A stretch of 59,604 bases of DNA from Mucidula mucida (GCA_015501055.1 JADNYV010000219.1:1-59604), one strand, 5' to 3'; counted from the stretch's first letter, positions 31,501 through 42,273 are shown. Numbers and translations: made by a program. The notes: generated from the letters alone by a model not told the origin.

Positions 31501-34126
31501 AGACATGCTTCCACCGTAAGAGAAAACTTACGCCTGTCGCTTTGCGTCCTCCTTCGCCATACTCTTGCGCATATCCGCCGAGACCATGTCGTGCCATTCC
31601 CACTTCCCCGGCGCCCCTTTGCCCATCGCAATTTGGAACGTCCTTAGTTGGGCCGCGCTCTGGAGATTCTTGATCGCTTCAATAGCTTGCAAGAGGTAGT
31701 CTCCGTCGGGATTTCCATGCGCCGTCTCATGATAGATCGCCTCAAGAAAGACAGGATATTTCTGCAGATGCTCTGACGGCCGGTTCAAAAAATGCTTGAG
31801 GTTGAGATAGATATTCTCCTCGCCCTCCCGGTTTGTGTGTCGGGCGCATTGCTGTCGAAATATTATCAGCCAATCAGATCAGTAAAGCATAGAGGAAGGA
31901 CACACCTCAAAAAACCTCCTCAAATCTGGATTGCTCTCTTCCTCCTCCTTAAGCCGCTTCTCCGCCAAAGGATAGTTACCAATGTAGATCGGATACGCCA
32001 GTCTGAAGTCCACCGTCGCCGCCTCCAAAAACACGTCCCCAATCCGCTGAATGACGAACTGCTGCTCGCGCTGCCGGACATACATCACCTCCAGTAACCG
32101 CCGATTGCACTCCCGCAAATCCAGAATATTGCCGAATACTGCATCGATAAAGTCCTCCAATTTCGATACAGGTTCTATGATGGGAGGATCGGCGCATCTG
32201 AGAGGTCGAATAAAGTCGTTTTCAACCGTATCGAGATCAGCGAGGTATTGATCCTCCTTGTTGATGATCTTATGGATAATGGTTTGTCGGTTGATCTCGC
32301 TCTCCGGTAAGGAATCAAGCACCTCCTTCGGTACCGTGCTGGGCCAGTCCGGCTTTTGCTCTGGAGCAGGCTGTTCTACAGGCGCGTGAGCAGGTCCAAG
32401 AATAGACGTTCCTCGTCGTGGACATGAGTAAGAGTAGCACGGCGCCTCGTCCACGCACGTCGCAACGTAGCACTTGGTCAACATCGTCACGACCCCCGTC
32501 GGGAGTTCTTCGCTGACGGGCGGCGCATCCGACGCGCCGTCTCGGTCATCCAGGAACATGAAGACATCTTCCACGCCATCTTGCAGCACGCGACCACCCC
32601 ACTCGACCTCGTAAAAGTAAAGTTGACTCTGTAGACTTCGAGCGACCTGTAGAGCCGCGCGCCGGTCATTAGTCGACATGCGAAGATTGATGGCGAGCTC
32701 TCGTTGTATGAGTGACTGGATCGTGGACACGATGTCCTTGCCCGTAAACGCGCGCGGATATGGTATGCTTCCCTTGACATGCGTTCCTCTGGGCACCTTG
32801 TCCTTAAGCTGCACAGCCAAATGTGACAAGAGCGAAAAATTGACAAAGTTCTCTTCTCCCTCGTCTTCGTCTTCCCAATATTCAACATCAGCGTCGTCAT
32901 AGTCCTGGGAATGTGAATAGTTGGCGATATCGCGCAGCATTTCGCTAGGGCGACGCATAACGTTGCTGGGACCGTCGTCGTAATACTGGTCGGAGGGACT
33001 GATGGGTTCGGGGTGTGGAACATAGTAAACTTTGGGTGGCAGAGAGGCGGAAACGGGGAGGGAGGAAGACGAAGAGGGCGTTATCTGATAGTCCTGAGAC
33101 GTGGTTCCGTTGACAGCTATATTTCTATGCTGAGCTTTGTCGAAATAGCTCGCGGAGGACGAGTCTGGGGGAGACATGAAACTGGGCCCAGGTTCTAGCT
33201 GGGAGGAGGAGGAACTGGGGTATGGTTGACTGTACTGACTGGAGTACTGGTCGTGTATATGATCGCGACTGGGTTTCCGATGCATAGTTGGACTGAGTAC
33301 GTCAAGGCTTTGGTGGGAAGAGTGATGATGGTGGGGGTCGGGCGGTGATATGGGCCGACGAGTCTGTGAGGGCTCGCGGCTGCCGTGAGTGGGCTCGTAT
33401 GGATCGTATGAAGGCTCCCAGACTGGCTCATTCCTTGAGCCAGCTGTAGAAGGTCTGGGGCTGGCAGGAAGACCAGCACCACGCGGCGGCTCTGGCAGGC
33501 GCCTATTGGCTGAGCTCCGATTCCCAGTTGCTTTGCGTAAGAGATCGCCATTCGAGGACGGGTACGAGTCGTGGCGCAGATCACCACTAGAGTCCGAGTG
33601 TCGATGACCGTGGCCAGGGCGGGTATCGAACAATTCAGGCTCGGGCATCGCGAAGGACGGCGAGGTCGAATTACTACCTGGCGTGGGCAGCGGCCTGCGG
33701 ATACTGCCATTGCCTTGTACAGGCGATGGTGATGGACTGCTTTTGGGGTACGTCGAAGGCACTGGCAAATTGAACGAATCTTGTCTGAATGTTAGGAAAT
33801 GAATAGATTCGCATGCAAAATACGCACTGCTGGGGTCGTCGCCGTACCGTCGGCCATTGCTCGATGCTGCCCGTTTCTGCGTCTGCGGTGCTGCACGCCA
33901 TCAAGTCGGTCGTCGTCGAATACAACAAGAAGCACGTACTAGGCATCCTGGCCGGGTAGTCACGGTCATTGGCCTCGCCATACACGCTATATATCGTGTC
34001 GATATCCTTCTCCGTCGACGGCGGTGGGTCCTCCGTATCAAATCCAGCCCATACTTGCTCGTAAAGCTGCTGCAGATCCTGGTCGATGGGAGAGCTCGAA
34101 CGCTGCCTCGTCTTGGAGGTCGACAT
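28510..34126 (-). CDS. Rho1 guanine nucleotide exchange factor (Rom2 type), DEP-DH-DH-PH-CNH
   Basis: About 18 exons. The Ser/Pro-rich N-terminus (MSTSKTRQRSSSPIDQDLQQ) precedes a DEP domain (FSLLSHLAVQLKDKVPRGTH...GRVLQDGVEDVFMFLDD). A first DH domain follows (IIHKIINKEDQYLADLDTVE...LKHFLNRPSEHLQKYPVFLE). A second DH comes next (IIFELIKGEMAYVKDLENIE...FINRPIPRLLRYELLLKGIL), then a PH domain (RSLIHSGKLLRQPDSGLEWN...), and a CNH domain in the C-terminal third ending ASPHLRASMSWRS. Yeast Rom1/Rom2 and fission yeast Rgf proteins with DEP-DH-PH-CNH activate Rho1 for cell-wall synthesis and polarity. Here the DH is doubled. The first DH has PSEHLQKYP where the second has PIPRLLRYE, so the second looks more canonical. 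No lesion was seen. Its 3' end is tandemly copied at 27545-28500. Confidence 0.9.
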
Positions 34127-35470
34127 GGCGCCAGTCGGAGGTGATCGAGGCGGTCAGATAACGCCCAGCGGCGACGGCGGGAACGGTAACAGCGGCGCCT
34201 GCGTCGATGGTCCTAGTGTACGCCTGCGAAATACTGGATATTCCCGCGTAAATACGAATATTCTGCGGTCGAGGTGACAGGTAAAGTCTGGTTAGATATC
34301 AAGCATAATCGAGATTACATCATATCCTTAAATTAAATTAACTAATGTGACTTACTCAAGTACCTTAAGGTACCTTACCAGCCTCTAGTCGTCTCTACCG
34401 CAGGAGCAAACGCTAAGTAGGGAAATAGATGCAATCTTCAATTCGCGTGACAGGTATGGAGAGCGAGAATTACCGGTGCTGGTAACATTGAGAAGGGCAT
34501 CGAGTAGACTTACAAGTACAAGAACGCCACATCTCATGCCGACGGCTAGTACTAGGCAAATTTGCGGATTTTCCGCTTTCCAAGTGCAGTGGCATTTCTC
34601 ACTTCATAAAGATGATCACGCTACGAACGCATGTTGAGCTTCTATTCCCGATCATGATGCGCGCCTGCTCGGATTTTCTTTCACTACAGACTCATATTGA
34701 GTCATACCGAGTCATACACCACGCAACAACCCCGATCTTGTCCGTGTTCATGTCCGTTCTTGACAAAATGGCTACTCTAAGTAGTACAGATCTACCATTC
34801 CCCCAGTATTCCTGGGCAAAGCCTCGCACCGAGTGTGGAGTTTACAGGAGAAACTTACTACTACAACGTACCGCAAAATGCGGACACCCCAGACAACAAA
34901 TCCGGCCGCATTCAAAGTGTATTGCTCCGTCGGGCAGTTGAGTATAAATACCTCGGACTGTGCCTATGTATGTCGTGCGTGGAGAGGACAGAGGCGCGGC
35001 GAGAGCAAAAGCAAACCATACGTGGAAGATAGAGCAAAAAGTATTTGTTATCGGCGCCACGGTATGAATTTCAGCTTCTGGATGGCGCGAGTCTTCGATC
35101 GTGACAGAAACAAAGGACTACAGTCGCGACGACCGCGCGAGGCCCTTTCACTGCGGCTTTCATATGTGTGTATGTTATAGCATACATAGGATGTTGCTGG
35201 GCGTGTCGTCCCAGGAGAAAACAAGCTGAACGCAGTACGCGTTCGCCTTCAATCTCTCCGAAGCACAAAGAATTGCCAGGGGAGGATGGAAAGCTGCTCA
35301 TCGAGTACGCGCCCTTCAAGCTGGGCCCGTGATACATGTCAGTAAGTTTCGTCCGTTCTGCTGTGTCTGAAGCGACAACATAAACAAGGTCATACACGCG
35401 TCCTAAAATGAAGTTTTGCATATTCGACAGTATATTCAAGTCAACGGGAACTATTGCGCTTCGCGTTCTA
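34127..35470. other. Intergenic, with start of the segmental duplication array
   Basis: The GEF promoter side holds no other gene. From about 34970 the sequence is a diverged copy of 35935-36430: both have ACGTGGAAGATAGAGCA, TCCCAGGAGAAAACAAG and the 3' flank TTGAACCGATATATCGAGCT before the family A C-terminus. Open frames here are relic flank and not genes. Confidence 0.5.
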
Positions 35471-35726
35471 TCAGACGTTCAGAAAATAGAACTTGAACCG
35501 ATATATCGAGCTTACCTGTTTCCGTTCAGCTATACACAGATCCACAAATAGTACCAGTGTATACACTCCAATAGAACGATGAAGTAGCTTACCACTGGCG
35601 AACAATCTTGGAGACGCGAGTGAGGTACACAGCGGTACACGGGTCCTGGTACGCAGCACCTTCGAGGATATAGCGCGCCACATCGGTCGGGAGATCTGGA
35701 AATGGCTTTACTGAAGCCAAGTCCAT
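35471..35726 (-). pseudogene. Family A gene with the middle deleted (A4)
   Basis: Exon 1 is complete (MDLASVKPFPDLPTDVARYI...LTRVSKIVRQW, GTAAGC donor). Instead of the LRR-like body, the following 100 bp leads directly to FVDLCIAERKQVSSIYRF, the family's very C-terminus. About 800 bp of exon 2 has been lost. The flanks on both sides still match those of A2 and A3. Together with the neighbouring broken family B start it is a collapsed copy of the A-B unit. Confidence 0.7.
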
Positions 35727-35842
35727 GCCGGCGAAAGTCGAATTTGGTGGAAGGAAGGAAGGAGTAGCTTTCGGCAACTTCCGAGCGGTAACACCTTGCA
35801 ATTCAACGCCCACCTTCATTCAACATTGCAGCCTGTATGCAT

Positions 35843-35935
35843 ATAGCATATTGGCCTGATTTGCCTCTGGATGTGGTTCGGCTCTTCATGGAAGCCGCTG
35901 CAAGGTCGGATCGCTCGACCGCCCACAGTGTTGTT
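35843..35935 (+). pseudogene. Family B exon 1 fragment (B6), start codon lost
   Basis: It reads IAYWPDLPLDVVRLFMEAAA and then RSDRSTAHS, matching exon 1 of B1 and B2, but the family start ATGGCATAT is ATAGCATAT here. Homology ends abruptly at STAHS. The rest of the gene is absent. It lies 116 bp from the A4 start, divergent, as in the intact pairs. Confidence 0.7.
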
Positions 35936-36383
35936 CGTGGGATGAGGGAGGTGGGTAGTAGGGCGGCGAGAGGTAAAGGGAATCATACGTGGAAGATAGA
36001 GCAGGTGGAAGATAGAGCAGAAATTATGAAGTTTCGGCGCTTCTTATGACGGTATGGGTTTTATAACGTCGTATGGATAGGCGAGTCCTCGGTTGTAACG
36101 GAAAGGTATCGTTGTCCCAGGAGAAAACAAGATTTGAATGTACGTAGTCGATGACGCGTTCCTATTCAGCAGTAAGTATCGCGAGAAGAGCGTGGCGAGC
36201 TGCTCATTGATTACGACTTCTTCGTGGATTAATAAGTTGGACCTATGATACATATTCAATTGAAGTCTCAATCGTACATTCTGCTGTGATTGGAGCCACA
36301 ATATAGCCAAGAACGTACACGCATCCTAGAATGAAGCTCTGTATATTCAACGGTGTATTTTTCGCAAGAGAAACTATTGCCAT

Positions 36384-37502
36384 TCACACCACTCCGCGTT
36401 CTAGCAGACGTTCAGAAATTAGACCTTGAACCGATATATCGAGCTTACCCAAACGTTCCCGTTTCCGTTCAGCTATACACAGATCCGCAAACTCCCAGGT
36501 ATCCATAACACTTCGACCATCGCCCCAATCCGACTCTACCGAATGGTCCTGAGGGAAACGATGCACGCCGTCGACTACTTTGTAAGAATCATCCATGGCT
36601 CGGGTGATCACAACCAAACGATCCGATGCCTGTATGAGCGGGTCCATCATGGACCTTAGGCGCGTGATGCCATGTTCGTTTCTCGCAAGCGACAGGCAGT
36701 CTGCATTGAGAAGGATCACCAATGTTTCAAGAGTACTTGGTAGCCTCGCCAGGGGTTCCTTTATCCATGCAAGGAGTCGGCCATGCGACAGGAGATGGGA
36801 GATTGCTGCGCCCGAGAGGCAGAGGTGTGTGAGTCTGGGGCAGCCCGTGAAGATCTCTCGCCATGGAATAGACGCCTCGGCATCAATGTCTGCTTCATCC
36901 AGATTCAAGTGAGTCAGTGACAGTGGCCAGCAATCCAGTCTTGGCACTGTCGCTGTGATATCAAACACAGAGAGGTGTGTCGGACGAATGCAGCCTTGTG
37001 ATCCTAGAAATTCTGGCAGGAGCGTAGAGTTACGTTCTGGAAGCCAGAGAGCGAGGCGCTCCAAGCCACGGCATGCACTCAGGACAACATTCAAGGACTC
37101 CTTCTCGCTTGCCAATGGACAAGCGGAGTCTGGAGGTAGTTCCAAACACCCCTCTTCGTAATCACCGACAAGAAGAATTTCGACGTGGCGGGCAAAGAAC
37201 ATGGGATCGTTGCGGGAGACTATCGAGTGGTGAAATTTCTCGAGCTTTAGCCGACTTTTGATTACGATGGTGTGATGCAGAACGGGATCAATCCTAATCG
37301 GAGCACAGTCGTGAGTGTATACACTCCAAAATAACGATGAACTTTAAAATAACGATGAAGTAGCTTACCACTGGCGAACAATTTTGGAGACATGCGTGAG
37401 GTGCTTAGCGGTACGCGGGTCCTCGTACGCAGCACCTTCAAGGAGATAGCGCGCCACATCAATGGGGAGATCCGGAAATGACTTTACCGAAGCCAAGTCC
37501 AT
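36384..37502 (-). CDS. Family A F-box-like protein A2, 347 aa
   Basis: Exons 37502-37369 and 37293-36384 (1044 nt in frame). Exon 1 encodes MDLASVKSFPDLPIDVARYL...HVSKIVRQW. Exon 2 begins IDPVLHHTIVI and has NDPMFFARHVEILLVGDYEE, LERLALWLPERN, LTHLNLDEADI, IPWREIFTGCPRLTHLCLSG, RLVVITRAMDDSYK and MDTWEFADLCIAERKRERLG. The tail ISVQGLISERLLERGVV is longer than in A1 or A3. No lesion was found. It is divergent from B1 across 141 bp. The F-box role is inferred. Confidence 0.8.
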
Positions 37503-37643
37503 GCCGTCGACAGTTGAATTTGGTGGAAGGAAGGAAGGAGAATGCTTCTCGGCATCTTCCGCACCTAGGAGCGGCTTTGACGGGCCGGAAACACCTTGCA
37601 ATTCAACGCCCACCTTGATTCAACGTCTCGGCGCTATACACAA
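37503..37643. promoter_or_regulatory. Divergent A2/B1 intergenic promoter
   Basis: 141 bp between two start codons. It holds AATTTGGTGGAAGGAAGGAA next to the A start, a CGGCATCTTCCG block and CAACGCCCACCTTGATTCAA next to B. The order is shared with 40318-40458 (also 141 bp), 35727-35842 and the inverted copy at 16589-16721. Confidence 0.5.
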
Positions 37644-38678
37644 ATGGCATATTCCCCTGATTTGCCACTGGATGTGATTCGGCTTTTCATGGAAGCCGCT
37701 GCATGGTCGGATCGCTCGATCGCCTACAACCTCACCCTCGTCTCAAGGGATGTTCATCAATGGTAAGTGTGCCAAGTTGTGCGTGACTCCGTGTTCATTT
37801 CTTGCAGGATAAATCCTATTCTGTACCATACCATCACGCTTGACACGCCCACAACATTCTCTGCCTTTGCTGTCTGTATGGTTGCGCGCAACGATCCCGA
37901 ATTCTTTCATCGCGCAGTCAAAGATCTGACCATCGGCAAATTCGAGTTGGAACACTTTCCCCAGCAAGGGATTAACTTTGATGATTGTATGACTGTCATC
38001 TTGACAACATGCACAGGCGTCGAGCGCTTCTCGATCTTGACTGCTACGACTTTTCGCCTAAAATGGAAGCATATGCAGCCAAAATATGTCTTCTTTGTTG
38101 TAGGAAAAGATGCAGAGTCATTTCCACTCTTATACAATCTGCTGTCCCCATCTTTAACCCACCTTCATCTCGACTTTGCCTCACCCGACGGTCTTAGCAT
38201 CTACAAATCCATCGTAGCCGTATCCGTGTTCAAGCAATCCCCTGGACTCAGCCATCTTCAGCTCTCCGGTGGCGCTTTCGAAAGTCTGGAACCACAGAAC
38301 TTTCGTCAGGCAATTGATCCCATTGTGTCTATCCTCCCGCAAACGCTTACCAGACTTATCATCCATGCGATATCGTTGCGTGCATGGGATCTTAATCATC
38401 TAATCAATCCCATCGCCACCATGCTCGTGCAGGCGTTCACTAGGCTGATGGTCAGTGCAATGCCAAGTCGCGTACACACCGATAGTACACGTATCCCCGT
38501 TCAATTGAAAGTATTCCAATCTGACCCCCGCGTTGTGTTCATTCTCCCAATGAACCACCCACTCAATGCAGTGGAGGAATTACAATCGCACGAGGAAAGC
38601 AGGGACGCGTACTTGACGCGGGATGATATTCATTGTGAGGAGTTTTGTGCTAGATATCTTGATGTTGTTAGTGCTTAG
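37644..38678 (+). CDS. Family B F-box-like protein B1, 329 aa
   Basis: Exons 37644-37762 and 37808-38678 (990 nt). Exon 1 encodes MAYSPDLPLDVIRLFMEAAA...LTLVSRDVHQW. Exon 2 has INPILYHTITLDTPTTFSAF, ARNDPEFFHRAVKDLTIGKF, CTGVERFSI, LTHLHLDFASPDG, LSHLQLSGGAFESLEPQNFR, VSILPQTLTRLIIHAISLRA and the C-terminal RDAYLTRDDIHCEEFCARYL. It carries an internal duplication near residues 230-260: the TLTRLI segment recurs as AFTRLMVSAMPSR. That makes it about 36 residues longer than B2. It is intact. It is divergent from A2 and convergent with the C4 relic. Confidence 0.8.
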
Positions 38679-38739
38679 ATGGCTATGATCCACTTGTATA
38701 GATAAATGCCACTAAGTTTGGTCATAGATCACAATCTTC

Positions 38740-39151
38740 TAGCGGTGCCTAGTCTCCTTGCCATTTCTTCAGTCCAAACTCGAGATTAAAAGAACAATGT
38801 ACACGAACTTCCAAAAGCTTAAGACTCGAATCATCAAGATCCAGCAGGCCCGCTTCCTCCGCCCTCAATATCAGCCAATTCATGCTAGTGATGTACGTCC
38901 CGCGAACATCATCCGCGTTCAGCGATTCGATGACCATGTCAATGACGAAAAGTTGGGCAACGTCAATACGGCTGGCAGAATGTCGGCCTATACCCTAGAT
39001 ACAAGTTCCGGACAGAGTGACCAGTTACTGGAACATAGAACGTCAAGAGCGCCGCTCTGTAAGCTTCACGCCAAGCTGGAGGGGCATCTGGGACAACGGG
39101 ATCATTACACGCCCGTGGCGGGCACAGGAGGACCAAACTCAATGAATTCAC
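38740..39151 (-). pseudogene. Family C fragment (C4), downstream of B1
   Basis: The first piece reads NDPVVPDAPPAWREAYRAAL and GHSVRNLYLGY, matching C1 residues near 260-300. A second frame then reads ESLNADDVRGTYITSMNWLI, matching ESLSADDTRGTYTLTGIQRL. It jumps directly to EEAGLLDLDDSSLKLLEVRV, the family C-terminus. F-box, first half and about 120 later residues are missing, and the frame is broken. Its place and orientation relative to B1 match those of C1 relative to B3. Confidence 0.7.
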
Positions 39152-39307
39152 AGAGATCTTTTACAATATAGCCTAGGACGTACACGCATCCTAGAATGAA
39201 CCTCTGAATATTCAACGGTGTCCTTCGCTTGATGGAAACTATTGCCAAAGTTCACACCGCTCCGCGTTCTGCAAGGCATTCAGAGACCAGAACTGGCAAT
39301 CGATACA

Positions 39308-40317
39308 TCAAGCTAGCTTACCGAAACGTTCCCTTTTCCGTTCAGCTATACAGAGATCCGCAAACTCCCAGGTATCCATGGTACCACGACCGTCACCCCA
39401 ATCCGACTCTACCGAATGACCCTGAGGGAAACGATACACGCCGTCGACTAGTTCATCCATGGCTTGAGTGATCACGACCAACCGATCCGATGCCTGTATG
39501 AGCGGGTCCATTATGGACCTTAGGCGCATGGTACCATATTCGTTTCTCGCAAGCGACAGAAGAATCACGAATGCGGTAATCGTATTCGGCAGCATTGCGA
39601 GGGGCTCCAGTATCCATGCAAGGAGGCTGTCGTTTGAGAGGCGACGGGTGATGGCTGTACCCGAGAGCCAGACATGTGTAAGTTTGGGGCAGTCCATGAA
39701 GATCTCTCGCCATGGAATAGACGCCTCCTCTGCTTCATCCAAATGCAAGTGAGTCAGCGACGGTGGCCAACAGCCCAGACTCGTGCCCGTCATCTGTGAG
39801 ATATCGAGCACAGACAGGTATGTCGGGCGAATGCAGCCGTACTGCCCAAAAACTTTTGAGAGAACGGTAAAGTTATGGTCCGGAAACCAGAAAGCCAAGC
39901 GTTCTAGGCCAGAGCATGCACCCAGGATAATGTCTAAAGATTCCTTCTCGGTTGGCAATGGATAATTGAGGTCGAGAGGCAGTTTGAGAAAACCGTCTTC
40001 GCAATCACCGATAAGAAGAATTTTGACGTGGCGGGCAAAGAACACGGGATTGTTGCGGGAAACGAATTGAAAGGTAAAATTTCTCGAGCTATAGAGAAGT
40101 CCGTATCACGATGGTATGATGCAACATGGGATCAATCCTACAGGCACGTTGGCATGAGGGACTGCAATAATCAAGTCGCTTACCACTGGCGAACAATTTT
40201 GGAGACACGCGTGAGGTGGCTAGCGGTACAGAGGTCCTCGTACGCAGCACCTTCAAGGAGATAGCGCGCTACGTCAGTAGGGAGATCAGGAAATGGCTTT
40301 ACTGAAGCCAACTCCAT
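39308..40317 (-). CDS. Family A F-box-like protein A3, shifted splice acceptor
   Basis: Exon 1 (40317-40184) is normal (MELASVKPFPDLPTDVARYL...LTRVSKIVRQW). With the family's usual acceptor (CCTGTAG) exon 2 would read IDPMLHHTIVIRTSL and hit TAG, followed by a one-base insertion. A CTATAG slightly downstream, formed in part by that TAG, gives exon 2 at 40088-39308. The product is then fully in frame (915 nt, 304 aa), reading FTFQFVSRNNPVFFARHVKI and on to MDTWEFADLCIAERKRERFG. So it either lost the conserved IDP.LHHTI block by acceptor shift or is a recent pseudogene. It is divergent from B2. An ATG 48 nt upstream is also in frame. Confidence 0.6.
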
Positions 40318-40458
40318 GCCGTCAAAAGTTGAATTTGGTGGAAGGAAGGAAGGAGCTTTCGGCATCTTCCGAACTCAGGAGCAGGCCGGACGTAAGTACA
40401 CCCTTGCTGTTCAACGCCCATCTTGCTTCAAGTTTAAAACATTGCGGCCTTTATAAAG
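40318..40458. promoter_or_regulatory. Divergent A3/B2 intergenic promoter
   Basis: 141 bp with AATTTGGTGGAAGGAAGGAA, TCGGCATCTTCCGAACTCAG, then CATCTTGCTTCAAGTTTAAA and CATTGCGGCCTTTATAAAG. It shares more sequence with the inverted A1/B3 gap than with A2/B1. TATAAA occurs only a few bases from the B2 ATG, so it is unlikely to act as its TATA box. Confidence 0.5.
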
Positions 40459-41389
40459 ATGGCAAATTCCCCTGATTTGCCGCTGGATATGATTCGGCTC
40501 TTGATGGAAGCCGCTGCATGGTCGGATCACTCGACCGCCCACAGCCTCACCCTTGTCTCAAAAGATGTTCATCAATGGTATGTAAGTGTGCCGAGTCCAG
40601 TGTGACTCCGTATTGATTACTTGTAGGATAGATCCTATTCTGTACCATACCGTCACGCTGGACGCGCCCACACGAGTTTCTGCCTTTGCTGTCAGTGTTA
40701 AGGCTCGCAACGATCCCGAATTCTTTCAGCGCGTCGTCAAGGTCTTGGGAATCGGCAGTCTTGACTTTGAACGTTTTCCTCAGGAAAGCACCGAGCTCGA
40801 TAAGAGCATGGCGGTCGTCTTCAAAGCATGTACAGGCATTGAGCGTTGCTCGTATTGGGGTCCTGCAAAGGTCCACCAATCATGGAGGTATCTGCTGCCC
40901 AACTACATCTCCTTTATACCAGAGAGCGAGTTGCCCCCTCTTCCTATGACATCTGCATCCTTGACACACCTTCATCTCGACTTTGCGTTATTCGTCCGCC
41001 ACCCTGTGAACGCATGGCCCCATTTATTTAAGAAGTCTCCAGGACTCGCTCATCTCCAGCTCTCAGGTGGTGCTTTAGAAAGTGTGCATCCTCAGACGTT
41101 TGATTCGATAATTAATCCCATCGTGTCTGTGCTCCCGCAGACGCTCACCAGGCTTATCGTCATTGCAACATCATTGCGCGCGCACGCCAATGGCGTACGT
41201 ATCACTGTCCGACTGAAGGCACTCCGAGGAGAGCCTCGCATCGCGTTCATTCTCTCAACGCCACACACACTCGATACAGTCGAGGAGTTACGATCGCACG
41301 AGACAAACAGAGACGCGTACTTTACCCGGGAAGATATTCATTGTGAGGAGTTTCGCGCTAGATATCTTGATGTCGGTAGCGATGCTTGA
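40459..41389 (+). CDS. Family B F-box-like protein B2, 293 aa
   Basis: Exons 40459-40577 and 40627-41389 (882 nt in frame). Exon 1 encodes MANSPDLPLDMIRLLMEAAA...LTLVSKDVHQW. Exon 2 reads IDPILYHTVTLDAPTRVSAF, ARNDPEFFQRVVKVLGIGSL, CTGIERCSYWGPAK, LTHLHLDFALF, LAHLQLSGGALESV, VSVLPQTLTRLIVIATSLRA and ends RDAYFTREDIHCEEFRARYL. No lesion was found. It is divergent from A3 and convergent with the C3 relic 90 bp downstream. F-box function is inferred from the degenerate N-terminal motif. Confidence 0.8.
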
Positions 41390-41474
41390 ATGGGCATAAT
41401 CAACTTATATACACAGATGCAGTTCTATGAAATAGATAGAGAGAAAATGTATAATTTCCCAACGGTGTCTAGTC

Positions 41475-41870
41475 CCCTTCCCCAAACTCGAGATTAGAAG
41501 AAACAACGCGCACGATCTTCCAAAAGCTTAAGGCTCATTTCATAAAGATCCAGCAGGCCCGCTTCCTCCACCTCCTCCTGGAGCTCCATCTCAGCGAACA
41601 CCGGGTCCCACCCATCGACCGTCTCCCACCGCTCGAGCACCATTTCGACAAACGCCTGGTCGGTATCCCGTATCTTTGTCTGCTCCACTTGCCATATCTC
41701 CATCGCCGCATTGCCGAACGACATGACCTTCAGCTTCAGTCGACACAGAGTCGGAAGGTAGTTGAATCCTCCTCCATTATGGCGAAACTTCATTTCATCG
41801 AAGAATGACTTCAGCCACTCCAGGGGATCGGCTCGGAAATTGAGGGTAACATCACGTTAAATCTGCACCC
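41475..41870 (-). pseudogene. Family C C-terminal fragment (C3), downstream of B2
   Basis: The minus strand reads FRADPLEWLKSFFDEMKFRH, LPTLCRLKLKVMSFGNAAME, FVEMVLERWETVDGWDPVFA and LYEMSLKLLEDR. These match the last 120 residues of C1 (FQADPHGLLELMFDWMKLRN...FVEMVLERWETVDEEDP). The F-box and most of the LRR-like body are missing. It sits convergent to B2 as C4 does to B1. Confidence 0.7.
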
Positions 41871-42273
41871 AGCCCACAGGCAAGACGACTTCAGTTGTTC
41901 GGGAAAGCTCTGGCGCAAGCCTTGGAATCCTGAGAGTCGAATGAGTGCGACCATATACCCTCTTGACAAACCGTTATTCACCTTTGACGAATCGTCTGAC
42001 ACGCAAGTAATCGGTTCAGAATACTGGTAAGCCGCGTTTCTTGCTGTACGAGTGCCGTTCCGCCACATATCTTTCTACGCGTTAATCGATGACACCGTCA
42101 AGTAGTTCGTTTCGCCAAACATCTTGGTCGTGAGAGCCCAAGCGTAGTGAGGATAATGGTACAGGTATCTCTAAATAGCGCTCTATAGTACAATATTTAG
42201 CAATAGATTAGACATGTCCAAACCAAGAAAACAACATAACGAAAGCAAGAGGATACAAATAGTATAGTAAATA

